Positions 48,684 to 57,560 of a stretch of DNA of 64,000 nucleotides are shown here, one piece after another (the stretch's first letter is position 1; every line of letters starts with the position of its first letter). The notes beneath the pieces were generated by a model, which had not been told where the DNA came from, did no database searches, and saw only the letters and a program-made list of their open reading frames with translations. Origin of the DNA: Micromonospora_G sp044458865 (lineage in GTDB: Bacteria > Actinomycetota > Actinomycetes > Mycobacteriales > Micromonosporaceae); contig NZ_JBITIH010000019.1 in NCBI RefSeq assembly GCF_044458865.1, positions 98,971-162,970 on the forward strand, read 5' to 3'. Made by a program: the position numbers and the translations under genes.

Positions 48684-50576
48684 ATGCAACAACCCGTCGA
48701 CAACTCCCCTTCGCCCGTACCGGGTGCCGCGAGCCGCCGCACCTTCCTGCGCGGTGCCGGCCTGGTCGGGGCGGGCGCGGCAGCAGCCGGCGTACTCGGC
48801 GCCGGCGCGCACCCCGCCCTCGCCGCCGAGACGACCGCCGCCGGCAACGGCAACGGCGACCCGGAGAGCCCTCGCTTCACCATCGCCGTCATCCCGGACA
48901 CGCAGTACCTCTTCGACGGCGACCGGGGCGACTCGGCCCCGCTCACCGCGTCGCTGCGCTACATCGTGGACCAGCGCGCGGAACAGAACATCGTCTTCGC
49001 CGCGCACCTCGGCGACGTGGTGGAGAACGCCGCCGCCGCCGAACTGGCCGCCGCTGGCAAGGTCTTCGACATCTTCGACAAGCGCAAGATGCCGTACAGC
49101 GTGCTCGCCGGGAACCACGACATCGACTCGCGTACGGACGACCAGCGCGGGCCGAGCGCGTACCTCGACGTCTTCCCGCCGTCCCGGTTCGCGCCGCTGT
49201 CGACCTTCGGTGGAGCCACACCGGACGGTTACAACACCTACCACCTGGTACGCGCCGCCGGCCAGGAGTGGCTGATCTTCGCGTTGGACTGGCGCGCCTC
49301 GGCCGGCACCATCGCCTGGGCGAAGCAGGTCCTGGCCGCGCACCCGCGTACCCCGGCGATCCTGACCACCCACGAGGTCGCGTCGGCCGACGCGGCCGGC
49401 AAGGCCACGCTCTCCTCCTACGGGCAGTCGCTCTGGAACAACCTGATCAAGGACAGCGACCAGATCTTCCTGACCCTGAACGGGCACTACTGGCCGCCGG
49501 GGCGGACCGTGCTCACCAACGCCGCCGGCCACGACGTGCACGTGCACGTCACCGACTACCAGGACCGCTACTACGGCGGCAGCGCCATGATCCGGCTGTA
49601 CCACTTCGACCTGGCCCGCAACACCATCGACGTGGAGACGTTGTCGCCGTGGATCCTCGGCAAGGTCGCCGAGCGGCGCAACCCGCTGGAGCAGGCGGAG
49701 ATCGAGCGAACCGGTCCGATCGACCGGTTCAGCCTTGAGATCGACTTCCCGGCCCGCTTCGCCGGCTTCGCCCCGGTGCCGCCGCCGGCCCCGCGCCCGG
49801 TCAAGGAACTGCTGGTGAAGGGGACCATCGGCTACTGGCGGTTCGACCAGTCGGCGACCGACGGGGCCACCGTCCCGGACGGCTACCAGGTCAACGACCT
49901 GTCGGGCAACGGCAACCACCTGACCCGGGTCACCCTCGCCGGCAGCGACGCCACCGCCCTGCGCTGGTCCGCCGAACACCACCCGGCCCAGCCGACCCGC
50001 GCCAGCCTGCGGTTCAACGGCGGCAAGAAGCCGGCCCGGGGCGCCTACCTGCGTACGGTCGACACCGCGCCGATCAACGACCTGACCCTCACCGGCGGCT
50101 ACACCATCGAGGCGTTCGTCAAGCTGCCCGAGGACGTACGCGCCAGCAACCACGCCTGGATGAGCGTGGTCAGCCGGTTCGGCGCCGGACGTGACGGCGG
50201 CAAAACCGGTGGTGACCCGTCGGAACCGCTGGCGACGCTCTCGCTGTCGGACGGCATGGCGTTGCAGTGGGCGGTCTTCCCGACCAACCAGAACGACATC
50301 TCCAGCAACTGGGGCCACGAGATGCGGGCCGGTGAGTGGTTCCACGTCGCGGTGGTGAACGACGGGCAGCACACCACGCTCTACGTCGACGGGGCGCCGC
50401 TGCTGCGCAACCCGAGCACCCCGGCGGTCGGCCTGGCCACCTCCGGCGAGTCGTGGTTCTTCGGCGCGTACCACTACGACCGCCTGATCGAGCAGGGCTT
50501 CTACGGCTGGATCGGCGACGTACGGATCGTCGACCACGCGCTGCCGGTGGCCCGCTTCATGAACGCCACCGCCTGA
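48684..50576 (+). CDS. Tat-exported metallophosphoesterase with C-terminal LamG-like domain
   Basis: A 630-residue exported protein. The twin-arginine signal SRRTFLRGAG (R18, R19) ends near an ALA cleavage site at about residue 47. The calcineurin-type phosphoesterase domain (about 65-350) has AVIPDTQYLFDGD, HLGDVVENAA, LAGNHDID and further histidines in TTHEVA and LNGHYWPPG. From about 375 a concanavalin-like LamG domain follows (GYWRFDQSATDGATV, GGYTIEAFVKLPED, EWFHVAVVNDGQHTTLYVDG, GWIGDVRIVDHAL). Tat export suits folding with metal before secretion. The LamG part probably binds a carbohydrate. Substrate unknown. A GGGCCC repeat follows. Confidence 0.9.
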   Translation: MQQPVDNSPSPVPGAASRRTFLRGAGLVGAGAAAAGVLGAGAHPALAAETTAAGNGNGDPESPRFTIAVIPDTQYLFDGDRGDSAPLTASLRYIVDQRAEQNIVFAAHLGDVVENAAAAELAAAGKVFDIFDKRKMPYSVLAGNHDIDSRTDDQRGPSAYLDVFPPSRFAPLSTFGGATPDGYNTYHLVRAAGQEWLIFALDWRASAGTIAWAKQVLAAHPRTPAILTTHEVASADAAGKATLSSYGQSLWNNLIKDSDQIFLTLNGHYWPPGRTVLTNAAGHDVHVHVTDYQDRYYGGSAMIRLYHFDLARNTIDVETLSPWILGKVAERRNPLEQAEIERTGPIDRFSLEIDFPARFAGFAPVPPPAPRPVKELLVKGTIGYWRFDQSATDGATVPDGYQVNDLSGNGNHLTRVTLAGSDATALRWSAEHHPAQPTRASLRFNGGKKPARGAYLRTVDTAPINDLTLTGGYTIEAFVKLPEDVRASNHAWMSVVSRFGAGRDGGKTGGDPSEPLATLSLSDGMALQWAVFPTNQNDISSNWGHEMRAGEWFHVAVVNDGQHTTLYVDGAPLLRNPSTPAVGLATSGESWFFGAYHYDRLIEQGFYGWIGDVRIVDHALPVARFMNATA

Positions 50577-50582
50577 CCTCGG

Positions 50583-50637
50583 GGTAAGGAAGGGCCCCCT
50601 GTTATCGCTTTTGGTAGAGGAAGGGGCCCTTCCTAAC
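50583..50637. terminator. GGGCCC-family inverted repeat, copy 5 (reverse orientation)
   Basis: GGTAAGGAAGGGCCCCCTGTTAT pairs imperfectly with GGAAGGGGCCCTTCCTAACC around TCGCTTTTGGTAGA, the reverse form of the family loop. It follows the phosphoesterase stop by six bases. Confidence 0.8.
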
Positions 50638-50761
50638 CCGCGTCGGGTAGACGGCATGGGGCCGACACCGGCAGGGGCCCGGCGCCGCCACCGGTGGCGG
50701 CGCCGGGCTCAGCCGGCCCGAACTGGGTATCCCCTGGTCGCAGCCTCGGTACGCTGTGCCG

Positions 50762-51970
50762 GTGGCGCGCCAGCCGGCGGAGAAGTGGGTGACCTGGGAG
50801 GAGCTTTTCTTCGACCTGGCGTTCGTCTTCGCGCTCACCCAGTTCTCCCACCTGCTGCATGAGGAACACACGTGGGCCGGGCTCGGCAAGGTCCTGATCC
50901 TCTTCGTCATCGTCTACTGGCTCTGGGGCGGGGTCGTCCTCTACACCGACCAGCAGAACGTCGGCGTGGCACCGGGCCGGGTGGTGATCCTCTCGCTCGG
51001 CTTCGACAGCCTGGTGCTCTCCATGACCATCCCCGAGGCGTACGGCGAACGGGGTCTCTCCTTCGTCTGCGCCGCCCTGTCCGGCCGGATCCTGCTCGGC
51101 CTCGTGACGCTGCGAAAGCGCCCGCTCTGGCGCTCCTTCGTCCTCGGTCCGCACGGGGTGGTCCTGGCGATCGCGCCGCTGCTGGTGACCGGTGCCCTGC
51201 TGGACGGCACGCCCCGGATCGTGCTCTGGGCGGTCGCCGCCGCCATCGACGTGTTCAGTCCCTGGTTGGCCCGGGGAACGGTGCGGAAGGTCCGGGTGCA
51301 GCCCCGGCACTACACCCACCGCTACGGACTGCTGATCATGCTGGTGATCGGCGAGTCCGTGATCCGGCTCGGTGCCACGGCCGTCCAGGAACCGCTGACG
51401 AACATCCGGCTGATCAGCCTGGCCGCCGCGTACGGCTTGGTTTGTGCCCTCTGGTGGGTGTACTTCGGCTACGGCGTACGGACCTTCCGGTGGGCGCTGG
51501 AGCACGCCGAGGACCAGTCGAGCGTGCGACGCGCGGTGCTGGTCTACGGGCACGTGCCGTTCAGCCTGGGGATCATCGCGGTCGCCGACGGTCTGGGCGA
51601 CGTGGTGGCGTCGCCGCTCGACTCGTTGGAGATCGGCGTGGCGGGCTTCCTCTTCGCGGGCAGCGCCCTCTTCCTGGTCACCTGCGTCTACACCGACTGG
51701 CGGATCTACCGGAAAATCGTCTGGCAGCGGCTCGGCGCGAGCGCGCTCTGCCTGGCCCTGCTGCCGCTGACCCCGGTGCTGCCGGCCCTGGTCGCACTCG
51801 CGCTGCTGGCGGGGGTGGTGGCCGGGCTCGGTGTCCTGGAGGAGAGAATTCGCCACCACCGGGCGGGTGGCTCGGAGAACGACCCGCAAGAACCCGGTCC
51901 CACCACGGGCGCCACCGTGGACCGGGACGACGACCTGGACCTGGACCAGGGCCCGGTGCAGGCTGAGTGA
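50762..51970 (+). CDS. Low temperature requirement protein A (LtrA) family
   Basis: A 402-residue membrane protein with about ten helices. The family start EKWVTWEELFFDLAFVFALT (E-LFFDL motif) is decisive; HYTHRYGLLIMLVIGESVI in the middle is the second conserved block. The acidic C-terminal tail is cytoplasmic. LtrA was named from a Listeria cold-growth mutant and its molecular function is unsettled. GTG codons at 50756 and 50762 are both possible; the second lies six bases after TACGCT, fitting a leaderless mRNA. Confidence 0.88.
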   Translation: MARQPAEKWVTWEELFFDLAFVFALTQFSHLLHEEHTWAGLGKVLILFVIVYWLWGGVVLYTDQQNVGVAPGRVVILSLGFDSLVLSMTIPEAYGERGLSFVCAALSGRILLGLVTLRKRPLWRSFVLGPHGVVLAIAPLLVTGALLDGTPRIVLWAVAAAIDVFSPWLARGTVRKVRVQPRHYTHRYGLLIMLVIGESVIRLGATAVQEPLTNIRLISLAAAYGLVCALWWVYFGYGVRTFRWALEHAEDQSSVRRAVLVYGHVPFSLGIIAVADGLGDVVASPLDSLEIGVAGFLFAGSALFLVTCVYTDWRIYRKIVWQRLGASALCLALLPLTPVLPALVALALLAGVVAGLGVLEERIRHHRAGGSENDPQEPGPTTGATVDRDDDLDLDQGPVQAE

Positions 51971-52081
51971 CCAGCCAGGATGGGGGCACGCGGCCCGGCG
52001 GCACCGCAAGGGACGTTCGGAAGCACCGGGCCCGGGTCGCCAGGCCGAACCACGCGGGCTCGACCTGGCGACGGTACGGAA

Positions 52082-52831
52082 CTAGTCGACGGCCGCCATG
52101 ACCTCGTCGGAGATGTCGAAGTTGCCGTAGACGTTCTGCACGTCGTCGGAGTCCTCCAGCGCGTCGATCAGCTTGAAGATCTTCCGCGCGCCCTCCTCGT
52201 CCAGCGGCACGGTGACGCTCGGGACCAGCGAGGACTCGGCCGACTCGTACTCCATGCCGGCTTCCTGGAGGGCGGTACGGACCGGAATCAGGTCGGTCGG
52301 CTCGCTGATCACCTCGAATGCCTCGCCGAGGTCGTTGACTTCCTCGGCACCGGCGTCGAGGACGGCGAGCAGCACGTCGTCCTCACTGAGCCCCGCCTTC
52401 GGCACGATCACCACGCCCTTGCGGGTGAACATGTACGACACCGAGCCGGCGTCCGCGAGCGACCCGCCGTTGCGGGTGAGCGCGGTACGCACCTCGGTCG
52501 CGGCCCGGTTGCGGTTGTCGGTGAGGCACTCGATCAGGAGTGCGACGCCGTTGGGGCCGTAGCCCTCGTACATCACCGTCTGCCAGTCGGCGCCGCCGGC
52601 CTCCAGGCCGGAGCCGCGCTTGACCGCACGGTCGATGTTGTCGTTCGGGACCGAGCTCTTCTTCGCCTTCTGGATGGCGTCGTAGAGGGTGGGGTTGCCG
52701 GTCGGGTCACCGCCACCGGTTCGCGCCGCCACCTCGACGTTCTTGATCAGCTTGGCGAACATCTTGCCGCGCTTGGCGTCGATGACCGCCTTCTTGTGCT
52801 TGGTCGTCGCCCACTTAGAGTGGCCGGACAT
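52082..52831 (-). CDS. yebC: YebC/PmpR-family regulator or ribosome factor
   Basis: A 249-residue YebC-like protein, full length, beginning MSGHSKWATTKHKKAVIDAK and containing DAIQKAKKSSVPNDNIDRAV, YEGYGPNGVALLIECLTDN and GSVSYMFTRKG. The family is reported both as DNA-binding regulators and as factors helping ribosomes through proline-rich stretches; sequence cannot decide. It follows pdxT at 235 bases on the same strand. In relatives ruvC is directly downstream; here the 21-kb insert intervenes. Confidence 0.95.
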   Translation of the reverse strand: MSGHSKWATTKHKKAVIDAKRGKMFAKLIKNVEVAARTGGGDPTGNPTLYDAIQKAKKSSVPNDNIDRAVKRGSGLEAGGADWQTVMYEGYGPNGVALLIECLTDNRNRAATEVRTALTRNGGSLADAGSVSYMFTRKGVVIVPKAGLSEDDVLLAVLDAGAEEVNDLGEAFEVISEPTDLIPVRTALQEAGMEYESAESSLVPSVTVPLDEEGARKIFKLIDALEDSDDVQNVYGNFDISDEVMAAVD

Positions 52832-53066
52832 CTGTTACCTCCGTCGCTAACCCACGCGTCAACAGTCGACTGCCCGCTCATCTTCCCGGCGATGTCGCCG
52901 GTGTCGCGACAATCAGACCGGGTGAAGATCCGCTGTCGGCTCTGGGCGGAAGGCGAAATGAGCAGACTGCCCGGCCGAACCCGGCAATCCTACCGGCGCG
53001 ACCCCTCGGGCCGTCACACCCCGTCAGGCCACGGCGTTCCGCCCCCACCGCAACCGGCGACCCGGA

Positions 53067-53669
53067 TCAGGCGGGGGCGTCCCGGACCATGTCGACGAAG
53101 TACTGGTGCACCCGCAGGTCACCGGTGAGTTCCGGGTGGAAGGCGGTAGCGAGCAGGTTGCCCTGCCGTACCGCCACGATCCGGTCTGCGGCCGGCCCCT
53201 CGGTCACCCGCCCCAGCACCTGCACCCCGTCGCCGACCCGCTCCACCCACGGAGCGCGGATGAAGACCGCGTCGAAGCGGGGGCCGGGCACACCGACGAT
53301 CTCCACCGGCGCCTCGAACGAGTCGACCTGGCGGCCGAACGCGTTGCGCCGGACGGTCATCTCGATGCCGTCGAACCCCCGCTGGTCGGGGCGACCGTCG
53401 AGGACCTCGGTGGCCAGCATGATCATCCCGGCGCAGGAGCCGTAGACCGGCATCCCGTCGACGATGCGCTTGCGGATCGGCTCGTACAGCTCGAACTCGC
53501 CGACCAGCTTGCTCATCGTGGTGGACTCGCCACCCGGGATGACCAGGGCGTCGACGTCGTCCAGCTCGCCCGGCCGACGGATCGGCCGGGCCAGGGCGTC
53601 GGTGCTGGCCAGGGCGAGCAGGTGCTCGCGTACGTCACCCTGCAGCGCGAGTACGCCGATCGTGGTCAT
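53067..53669 (-). CDS. pdxT: Pyridoxal 5'-phosphate synthase glutaminase subunit PdxT
   Basis: A 200-residue class I glutamine amidotransferase that supplies ammonia to PdxS for vitamin B6 synthesis. It starts MTTIGVLALQGDVREH; the oxyanion strand VIPGGESTTMSKL, the catalytic cysteine in GSCAGMIMLA and the His-x-Glu in ATAFHPELTGD are all present. The ATG at 53669 is 25 bases after the pdxS stop, forming a pdxST operon. The open frame upstream to 53888 overlaps pdxS and is not coding. Confidence 0.96.
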   Translation of the reverse strand: MTTIGVLALQGDVREHLLALASTDALARPIRRPGELDDVDALVIPGGESTTMSKLVGEFELYEPIRKRIVDGMPVYGSCAGMIMLATEVLDGRPDQRGFDGIEMTVRRNAFGRQVDSFEAPVEIVGVPGPRFDAVFIRAPWVERVGDGVQVLGRVTEGPAADRIVAVRQGNLLATAFHPELTGDLRVHQYFVDMVRDAPA

Positions 53670-53694
53670 CGTGCGCTCCGGTCGTCGACCGTGT

Positions 53695-54612
53695 TCACCA
53701 GCCACGCTCGGCGAGACGGTGCGGCACCGGGATGTCGTCGACGTTGATCCCGACCATCGCCTCGCCGAGTCCGCGCGAGACCTTGGCCAGCACGTCCGGG
53801 TCGTCGTGGAAGGTCGTCGCCTTGACGATCGCCGCGGCCCGCTGTTCCGGGTTGCCGGACTTGAAGATGCCCGAGCCGACGAAGACACCCTCGGCGCCGA
53901 GCTGCATCATCATCGCGGCGTCGGCCGGGGTCGCGATGCCGCCGGCGGTGAAGAGTACGACCGGCAGCTTGCCCGTCTCGGCGACCTCGCGGACCAGCTC
54001 GTACGGGGCCTGGAGTTCCTTCGCGGCGACGTACAGCTCGTCCTCCGGCAGGGAGCTGAGCCGACGGATCTCGCCCCGGATCTTGCGCATGTGGGTGGTC
54101 GCGTTGGAGACGTCCCCGGTGCCCGCCTCGCCCTTGGAGCGGATCATCGCCGCCCCCTCGGTGATCCGACGCAGCGCCTCACCGAGGTTCGTCGCACCGC
54201 AGACGAAGGGCACGGTGAAGGCCCACTTGTCGATGTGGTTGGCGTAGTCGGCCGGGGTCAGCACCTCGGACTCGTCGACGTAGTCGACACCGAGCGCCTG
54301 GAGCACCTGGGCCTCGACGAAGTGGCCGATCCGCGCCTTCGCCATGACCGGGATCGAGACCGCGTCGATGATGCTGTCGATCATGTCCGGGTCACTCATC
54401 CGGGAGACGCCGCCCTGGGCCCGAATGTCGGCCGGCACCCGCTCCAGCGCCATCACCGCGACCGCGCCGGCGTCCTCGGCGATCTTCGCCTGCTCGGCGG
54501 TGACCACGTCCATGATCACGCCGCCCTTGAGCATCTCGGCCATCCCGCGCTTGACTCGGGCACTGCCGACGACGGGGGTGGCGGATTCGGGCTGCACGAC
54601 GGAATCGGACAC
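53695..54612 (-). CDS. pdxS: Pyridoxal 5'-phosphate synthase synthase subunit PdxS
   Basis: A 305-residue (beta/alpha)8 enzyme making PLP from ribose 5-phosphate, glyceraldehyde 3-phosphate and ammonia. Key lysines lie in GGVIMDVVTAEQAKIAEDAG and VPVMAKARIGHFVEA; GTGDVSNATTHMRKI and FTAGGIATPADAAMM are phosphate-binding strands, and QLGAEGVFVGSGIFKSGNP is a late strand typical of the family. The GTG start is after GAGGAGTG. It is encoded with pdxT, and next to the PIM synthesis genes as in mycobacteria. Confidence 0.97.
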   Translation of the reverse strand: MSDSVVQPESATPVVGSARVKRGMAEMLKGGVIMDVVTAEQAKIAEDAGAVAVMALERVPADIRAQGGVSRMSDPDMIDSIIDAVSIPVMAKARIGHFVEAQVLQALGVDYVDESEVLTPADYANHIDKWAFTVPFVCGATNLGEALRRITEGAAMIRSKGEAGTGDVSNATTHMRKIRGEIRRLSSLPEDELYVAAKELQAPYELVREVAETGKLPVVLFTAGGIATPADAAMMMQLGAEGVFVGSGIFKSGNPEQRAAAIVKATTFHDDPDVLAKVSRGLGEAMVGINVDDIPVPHRLAERGW

Positions 54613-54732
54613 GGCGTAGTCACTCCTCGGGGGGTGGATTTCACGGAACCGAGACCGATGTTACGCGCGGTGCGGAGCCCTTCCGACAGCCAATCAACCC
54701 TGCTGTGGCCTGCCCTGTGGTCAGCCTCACGC

Positions 54733-55293
54733 CTACGGGGCGCCGGACAACCCCTCGTTCCCGTAGAGCGTGGTGATCTTCGGCGTTGCCGGCGGCTCCG
54801 GAGACTCCGGCTGCGGGTGCAGGGTGGGGTCGTCCACGTCGAAGTAGGTGGGCCGCTCGTGCTTACGGGCCATCCGGAGCAGTCGTACGACCGGGCGGCG
54901 ACGGGCGGTCAACGCGTCGCGTACGAGATCGGTGTGCACCTGGCGGGCCAGGCCGAGCCGGCGGCTGGCCGCGACCACGGCCTCGACGGCCGGGTCGTCC
55001 CCGGTCAACGGGATGGCACGTAGCTGGCGGGTGAGGTCGTTCTCGGCCGCCTCCCGTTCCTGCGGTCCGGCGTCGAGGGCGATCCGCGCGGCGGCGTAGA
55101 GCTCCACCGAGTAGTTCTCCTCGGCCAGCACCGCTGCGGCGGCGGCCCGGCGGAGCAGGTGCGCGTCGAGCGACCGGGCGGCGGCGGCCACCCTCAGGTG
55201 CAGCCGGTCGACCCGGCCGGCCGTCCAGGACAGGTAGATCGTGACCAGGGCGATCACGACGACTCCACCCACCACCCACCACATGTGCGGCAT
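54733..55293 (-). CDS. Small membrane-anchored protein, Nudix-associated N-terminal domain type
   Basis: A 186-residue protein: one N-terminal helix (WWVVGGVVVIALVTIYLSW), then a helical, Ala/Arg/Leu-rich cytoplasmic domain (GRVDRLHLRVAAAARSLDAH, then LLRRAAAAAVLAEE) and a Pro-rich C-terminus. I recall the motif TxxRLDRLHxRxxAAxxxLDAxLxRR from the N-terminus of a Nudix hydrolase encoded at this place in mycobacteria (near Rv2609c); here no Nudix box follows, so it would be the domain alone. The ATG at 55293 lies ten bases after GAGGAG. Function unknown. It is between pimA and pdxS on the same strand. Confidence 0.7.
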   Translation of the reverse strand: MPHMWWVVGGVVVIALVTIYLSWTAGRVDRLHLRVAAAARSLDAHLLRRAAAAAVLAEENYSVELYAAARIALDAGPQEREAAENDLTRQLRAIPLTGDDPAVEAVVAASRRLGLARQVHTDLVRDALTARRRPVVRLLRMARKHERPTYFDVDDPTLHPQPESPEPPATPKITTLYGNEGLSGAP

Positions 55294-55374
55294 CGTCGTG
55301 CGGCTCCTCATCCCGTCCGGCCGGGGCGAACTGGTGCCGCCGGCATCTCCTGCGAGCCAATCGCGGGAGGCGGG

Positions 55375-56535
55375 TCAGCGTGGGCCGACCCACTCCTGGT
55401 CGATCACGCGGCCATCGGTGGCCTCGATCGCGGCTGCGTATACCTCCAGAACCCGACGGGCAACCGTCGGCCAGTCGAAGGTCGCCGCGACCTCCCGGGC
55501 GCAGGCGGACAGGGCCACCCGACGGTCCGGGTCGTCGAGCAGTTCGACGAGCGTACGACGGAGCGCGCCGGCGTCCCCGGTGGGGAAGAGTTGACCTGCC
55601 CGGCCGCCGTCGAGTACCCGGCGGAACGCGTCGAGGTCGCTGGCGACGATCGCCGCCCCGGCGGCCATCGCCTCGGTGAGGATCATCCCGAAGGACTCCC
55701 CGCCGAGGTTCGGTGCGACGTAGACGTGCACGCTGCGCAGCATGCGTGCTTTGTCGGCTTCGGAGACCAGGCCGAGAAACGTGATCCGCTCCCGCAACTC
55801 GGGCGGCAAACCCTCGAACAACTCCTCCGGCTCCCCCGGCCCCGCGACCAGCAGCCGCAGGCCCGGACGCTCGGCGGCGAGCGACACGAACGCCTCCCGG
55901 AGCACCGCGAACCCCTTGCGCGGCTCGGTGAACCGGCCCAGGAAGCCGATGGTGCCACCGGTGCCCCGCGCGATCTCCCCCGGCCAGCCCGGCAGTGGTT
56001 CGGCGTCGGCGAACTTCACCACCGCCACCCCGTTCGGGATCTCCACCGCGCCGCCGTCGAGGTGTTCCACCTGCACCTTGCGCGCCAACGCGCTGACCGC
56101 GATCCGGGCGGTGATCCGCTCCAGCACGATCTGGAGCATGCCCTGCGCGGCGGCGAGCGCCCGGGACCTGGTCATCGCGGTGTGGAAGGTCGCGACCACC
56201 GGCCCGCGCGCGGAGAGGACGGCGAGCAGGGACAGGCTCAGCACGAACGGCTCGTGCACGTGCAGTACGTCGAAGTCGCCCCGGGCCAGCCAGCGGCGTA
56301 CCCGGGCGGTGGAGACCGGGCCGAAGGTGATCCGGGCCACCGACCCGTTGTACGGAAACGGCACCGAACGACCGGCCGGCACCACGTACGGCGGCAGCGG
56401 GGAGTCCTCGTCCGCCGGCGCCAGCACGCTCACCTCATGTCCGAGACCGATCAGTGCCTCGGCCAGATCCATGATGTGGTTCTGCACCCCGCCCGGCACG
56501 TCGAAGGAGTACGGGCACACGATGCCGATCCGCAC
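55375..56535 (-). CDS. pimA: Phosphatidyl-myo-inositol mannosyltransferase PimA
   Basis: A 386-residue GT4 (GT-B fold) enzyme that transfers the first mannose from GDP-mannose to phosphatidylinositol on the inner membrane face. It starts VRIGIVCPYSFDVPGGVQNH; HVHEPFVLSLSLL and VATFHTAM are N-domain motifs, GFLGRFTEPRKGFAVL begins the C-domain and the E-x7-E motif is in PNLGGESFGMILTEAMAAG. The GTG at 56535 follows GGGAGGG. It lies 13 bases after the acyltransferase in the pgsA-patA-pimA operon. Confidence 0.95.
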   Translation of the reverse strand: MRIGIVCPYSFDVPGGVQNHIMDLAEALIGLGHEVSVLAPADEDSPLPPYVVPAGRSVPFPYNGSVARITFGPVSTARVRRWLARGDFDVLHVHEPFVLSLSLLAVLSARGPVVATFHTAMTRSRALAAAQGMLQIVLERITARIAVSALARKVQVEHLDGGAVEIPNGVAVVKFADAEPLPGWPGEIARGTGGTIGFLGRFTEPRKGFAVLREAFVSLAAERPGLRLLVAGPGEPEELFEGLPPELRERITFLGLVSEADKARMLRSVHVYVAPNLGGESFGMILTEAMAAGAAIVASDLDAFRRVLDGGRAGQLFPTGDAGALRRTLVELLDDPDRRVALSACAREVAATFDWPTVARRVLEVYAAAIEATDGRVIDQEWVGPR

Positions 56536-56548
56536 TGCGCCCTCCCCC

Positions 56549-57481
56549 TCAGGCCGGCCCGGGGGCGGCCGGGGCCACTGCATCCGTCGCGTTCTGATCC
56601 TTCTCGGCCAACCACATCCGCTGCAACATGTGCCAGTCTTCCGGATGCTCGGCGATACCGGTCGCCAGTTGGTCGGCAACCCGCTGGGTGAGCAGCCGGA
56701 CCCGGTCGGCGAGGGTGCCGCTCGCCGGGTCGGGGACCTCCAGCGGGCCGATCAACTCGGCACAGGCAATGTCCGATTCGTACCACATCGATGCGACGTA
56801 CAGGGGTGCCCCGGTACGGATCGCGAGCAGCGCGGGACCGCCGGGCATCCGGGTACGAGCACCGAAGAACCGCACCTCGATGCCGCGACGGGTGAGATCC
56901 CGGTCTGCCAGCAGTGGCACCACGTGGCCCTTGGCGAGCCGCTCCGCGAGTACGTCGAACGGCGGCTGTTCCCCGCCGGTCAGCGGAATGATCTCCATGC
57001 CGAGCCGTTGCCGGAACGCGAGGAAACGGCGGTAGACCGCCTCTGGCTTCAGTCGCTCGGCGACGGTGGTGATCGGCCAACCGTTCGCGGCCACCCACGC
57101 CCCGGCCGCGTCCCAGTTGCCACCGTGTGGCAGGGCGATCACCACACCCCGGCCGGCGGCCACCGCCTCGGCCAGCTTCTCCGCGCCGACCAGCCGGAAC
57201 GTGCTCAGCCGCTGGGCGTGCGAGAGCGACGGCAGCCGGAACATCTCCAACCAGTAGCGGGCGTACGACCGCAGCCCGCGCCGCAGCAGCCGGTCGAAGT
57301 CGGCCTCCGACACCTGCGGGCCGACCACTTGGCGCAGGTTGACGGCGAGCCGCTTGACCCCTGGACCACCTCGCCGGTGGGCTCGGTCGGCACCGAGTCG
57401 GAACACGGCGGCGGCCACCGACTTCGGCACCGCGCGGGTGATCCGCCAGCCGGCCAGATAGCCCAGCTCGACCAGATTCAC
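56549..57481 (-). CDS. patA: Phosphatidylinositol mannoside acyltransferase (PatA-type)
   Basis: A 310-residue LpxL-like acyltransferase that acylates the mannose of PIM1/PIM2. The conserved HGGNWD catalytic motif is in VIALPHGGNWDAAGAWVA; substrate motifs ERLKPEAVYRRFLAFR and LLADRDLTRRGIEVRFFG follow, and EHPEDWHMLQRMW is near the end. The GTG start is confirmed by family length. It lies between pgsA (79 bases upstream) and pimA (13 bases downstream), matching Rv2611c. Confidence 0.93.
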   Translation of the reverse strand: MNLVELGYLAGWRITRAVPKSVAAAVFRLGADRAHRRGGPGVKRLAVNLRQVVGPQVSEADFDRLLRRGLRSYARYWLEMFRLPSLSHAQRLSTFRLVGAEKLAEAVAAGRGVVIALPHGGNWDAAGAWVAANGWPITTVAERLKPEAVYRRFLAFRQRLGMEIIPLTGGEQPPFDVLAERLAKGHVVPLLADRDLTRRGIEVRFFGARTRMPGGPALLAIRTGAPLYVASMWYESDIACAELIGPLEVPDPASGTLADRVRLLTQRVADQLATGIAEHPEDWHMLQRMWLAEKDQNATDAVAPAAPGPA

Positions 57482-57560
57482 CCGACCACGCCGTTCCAGG
57501 CCGGTTGGGACGACCCGGTCAGCGGTCGGGGTCGCCCCGTCACCGGCTGGTGGGGCCGGG

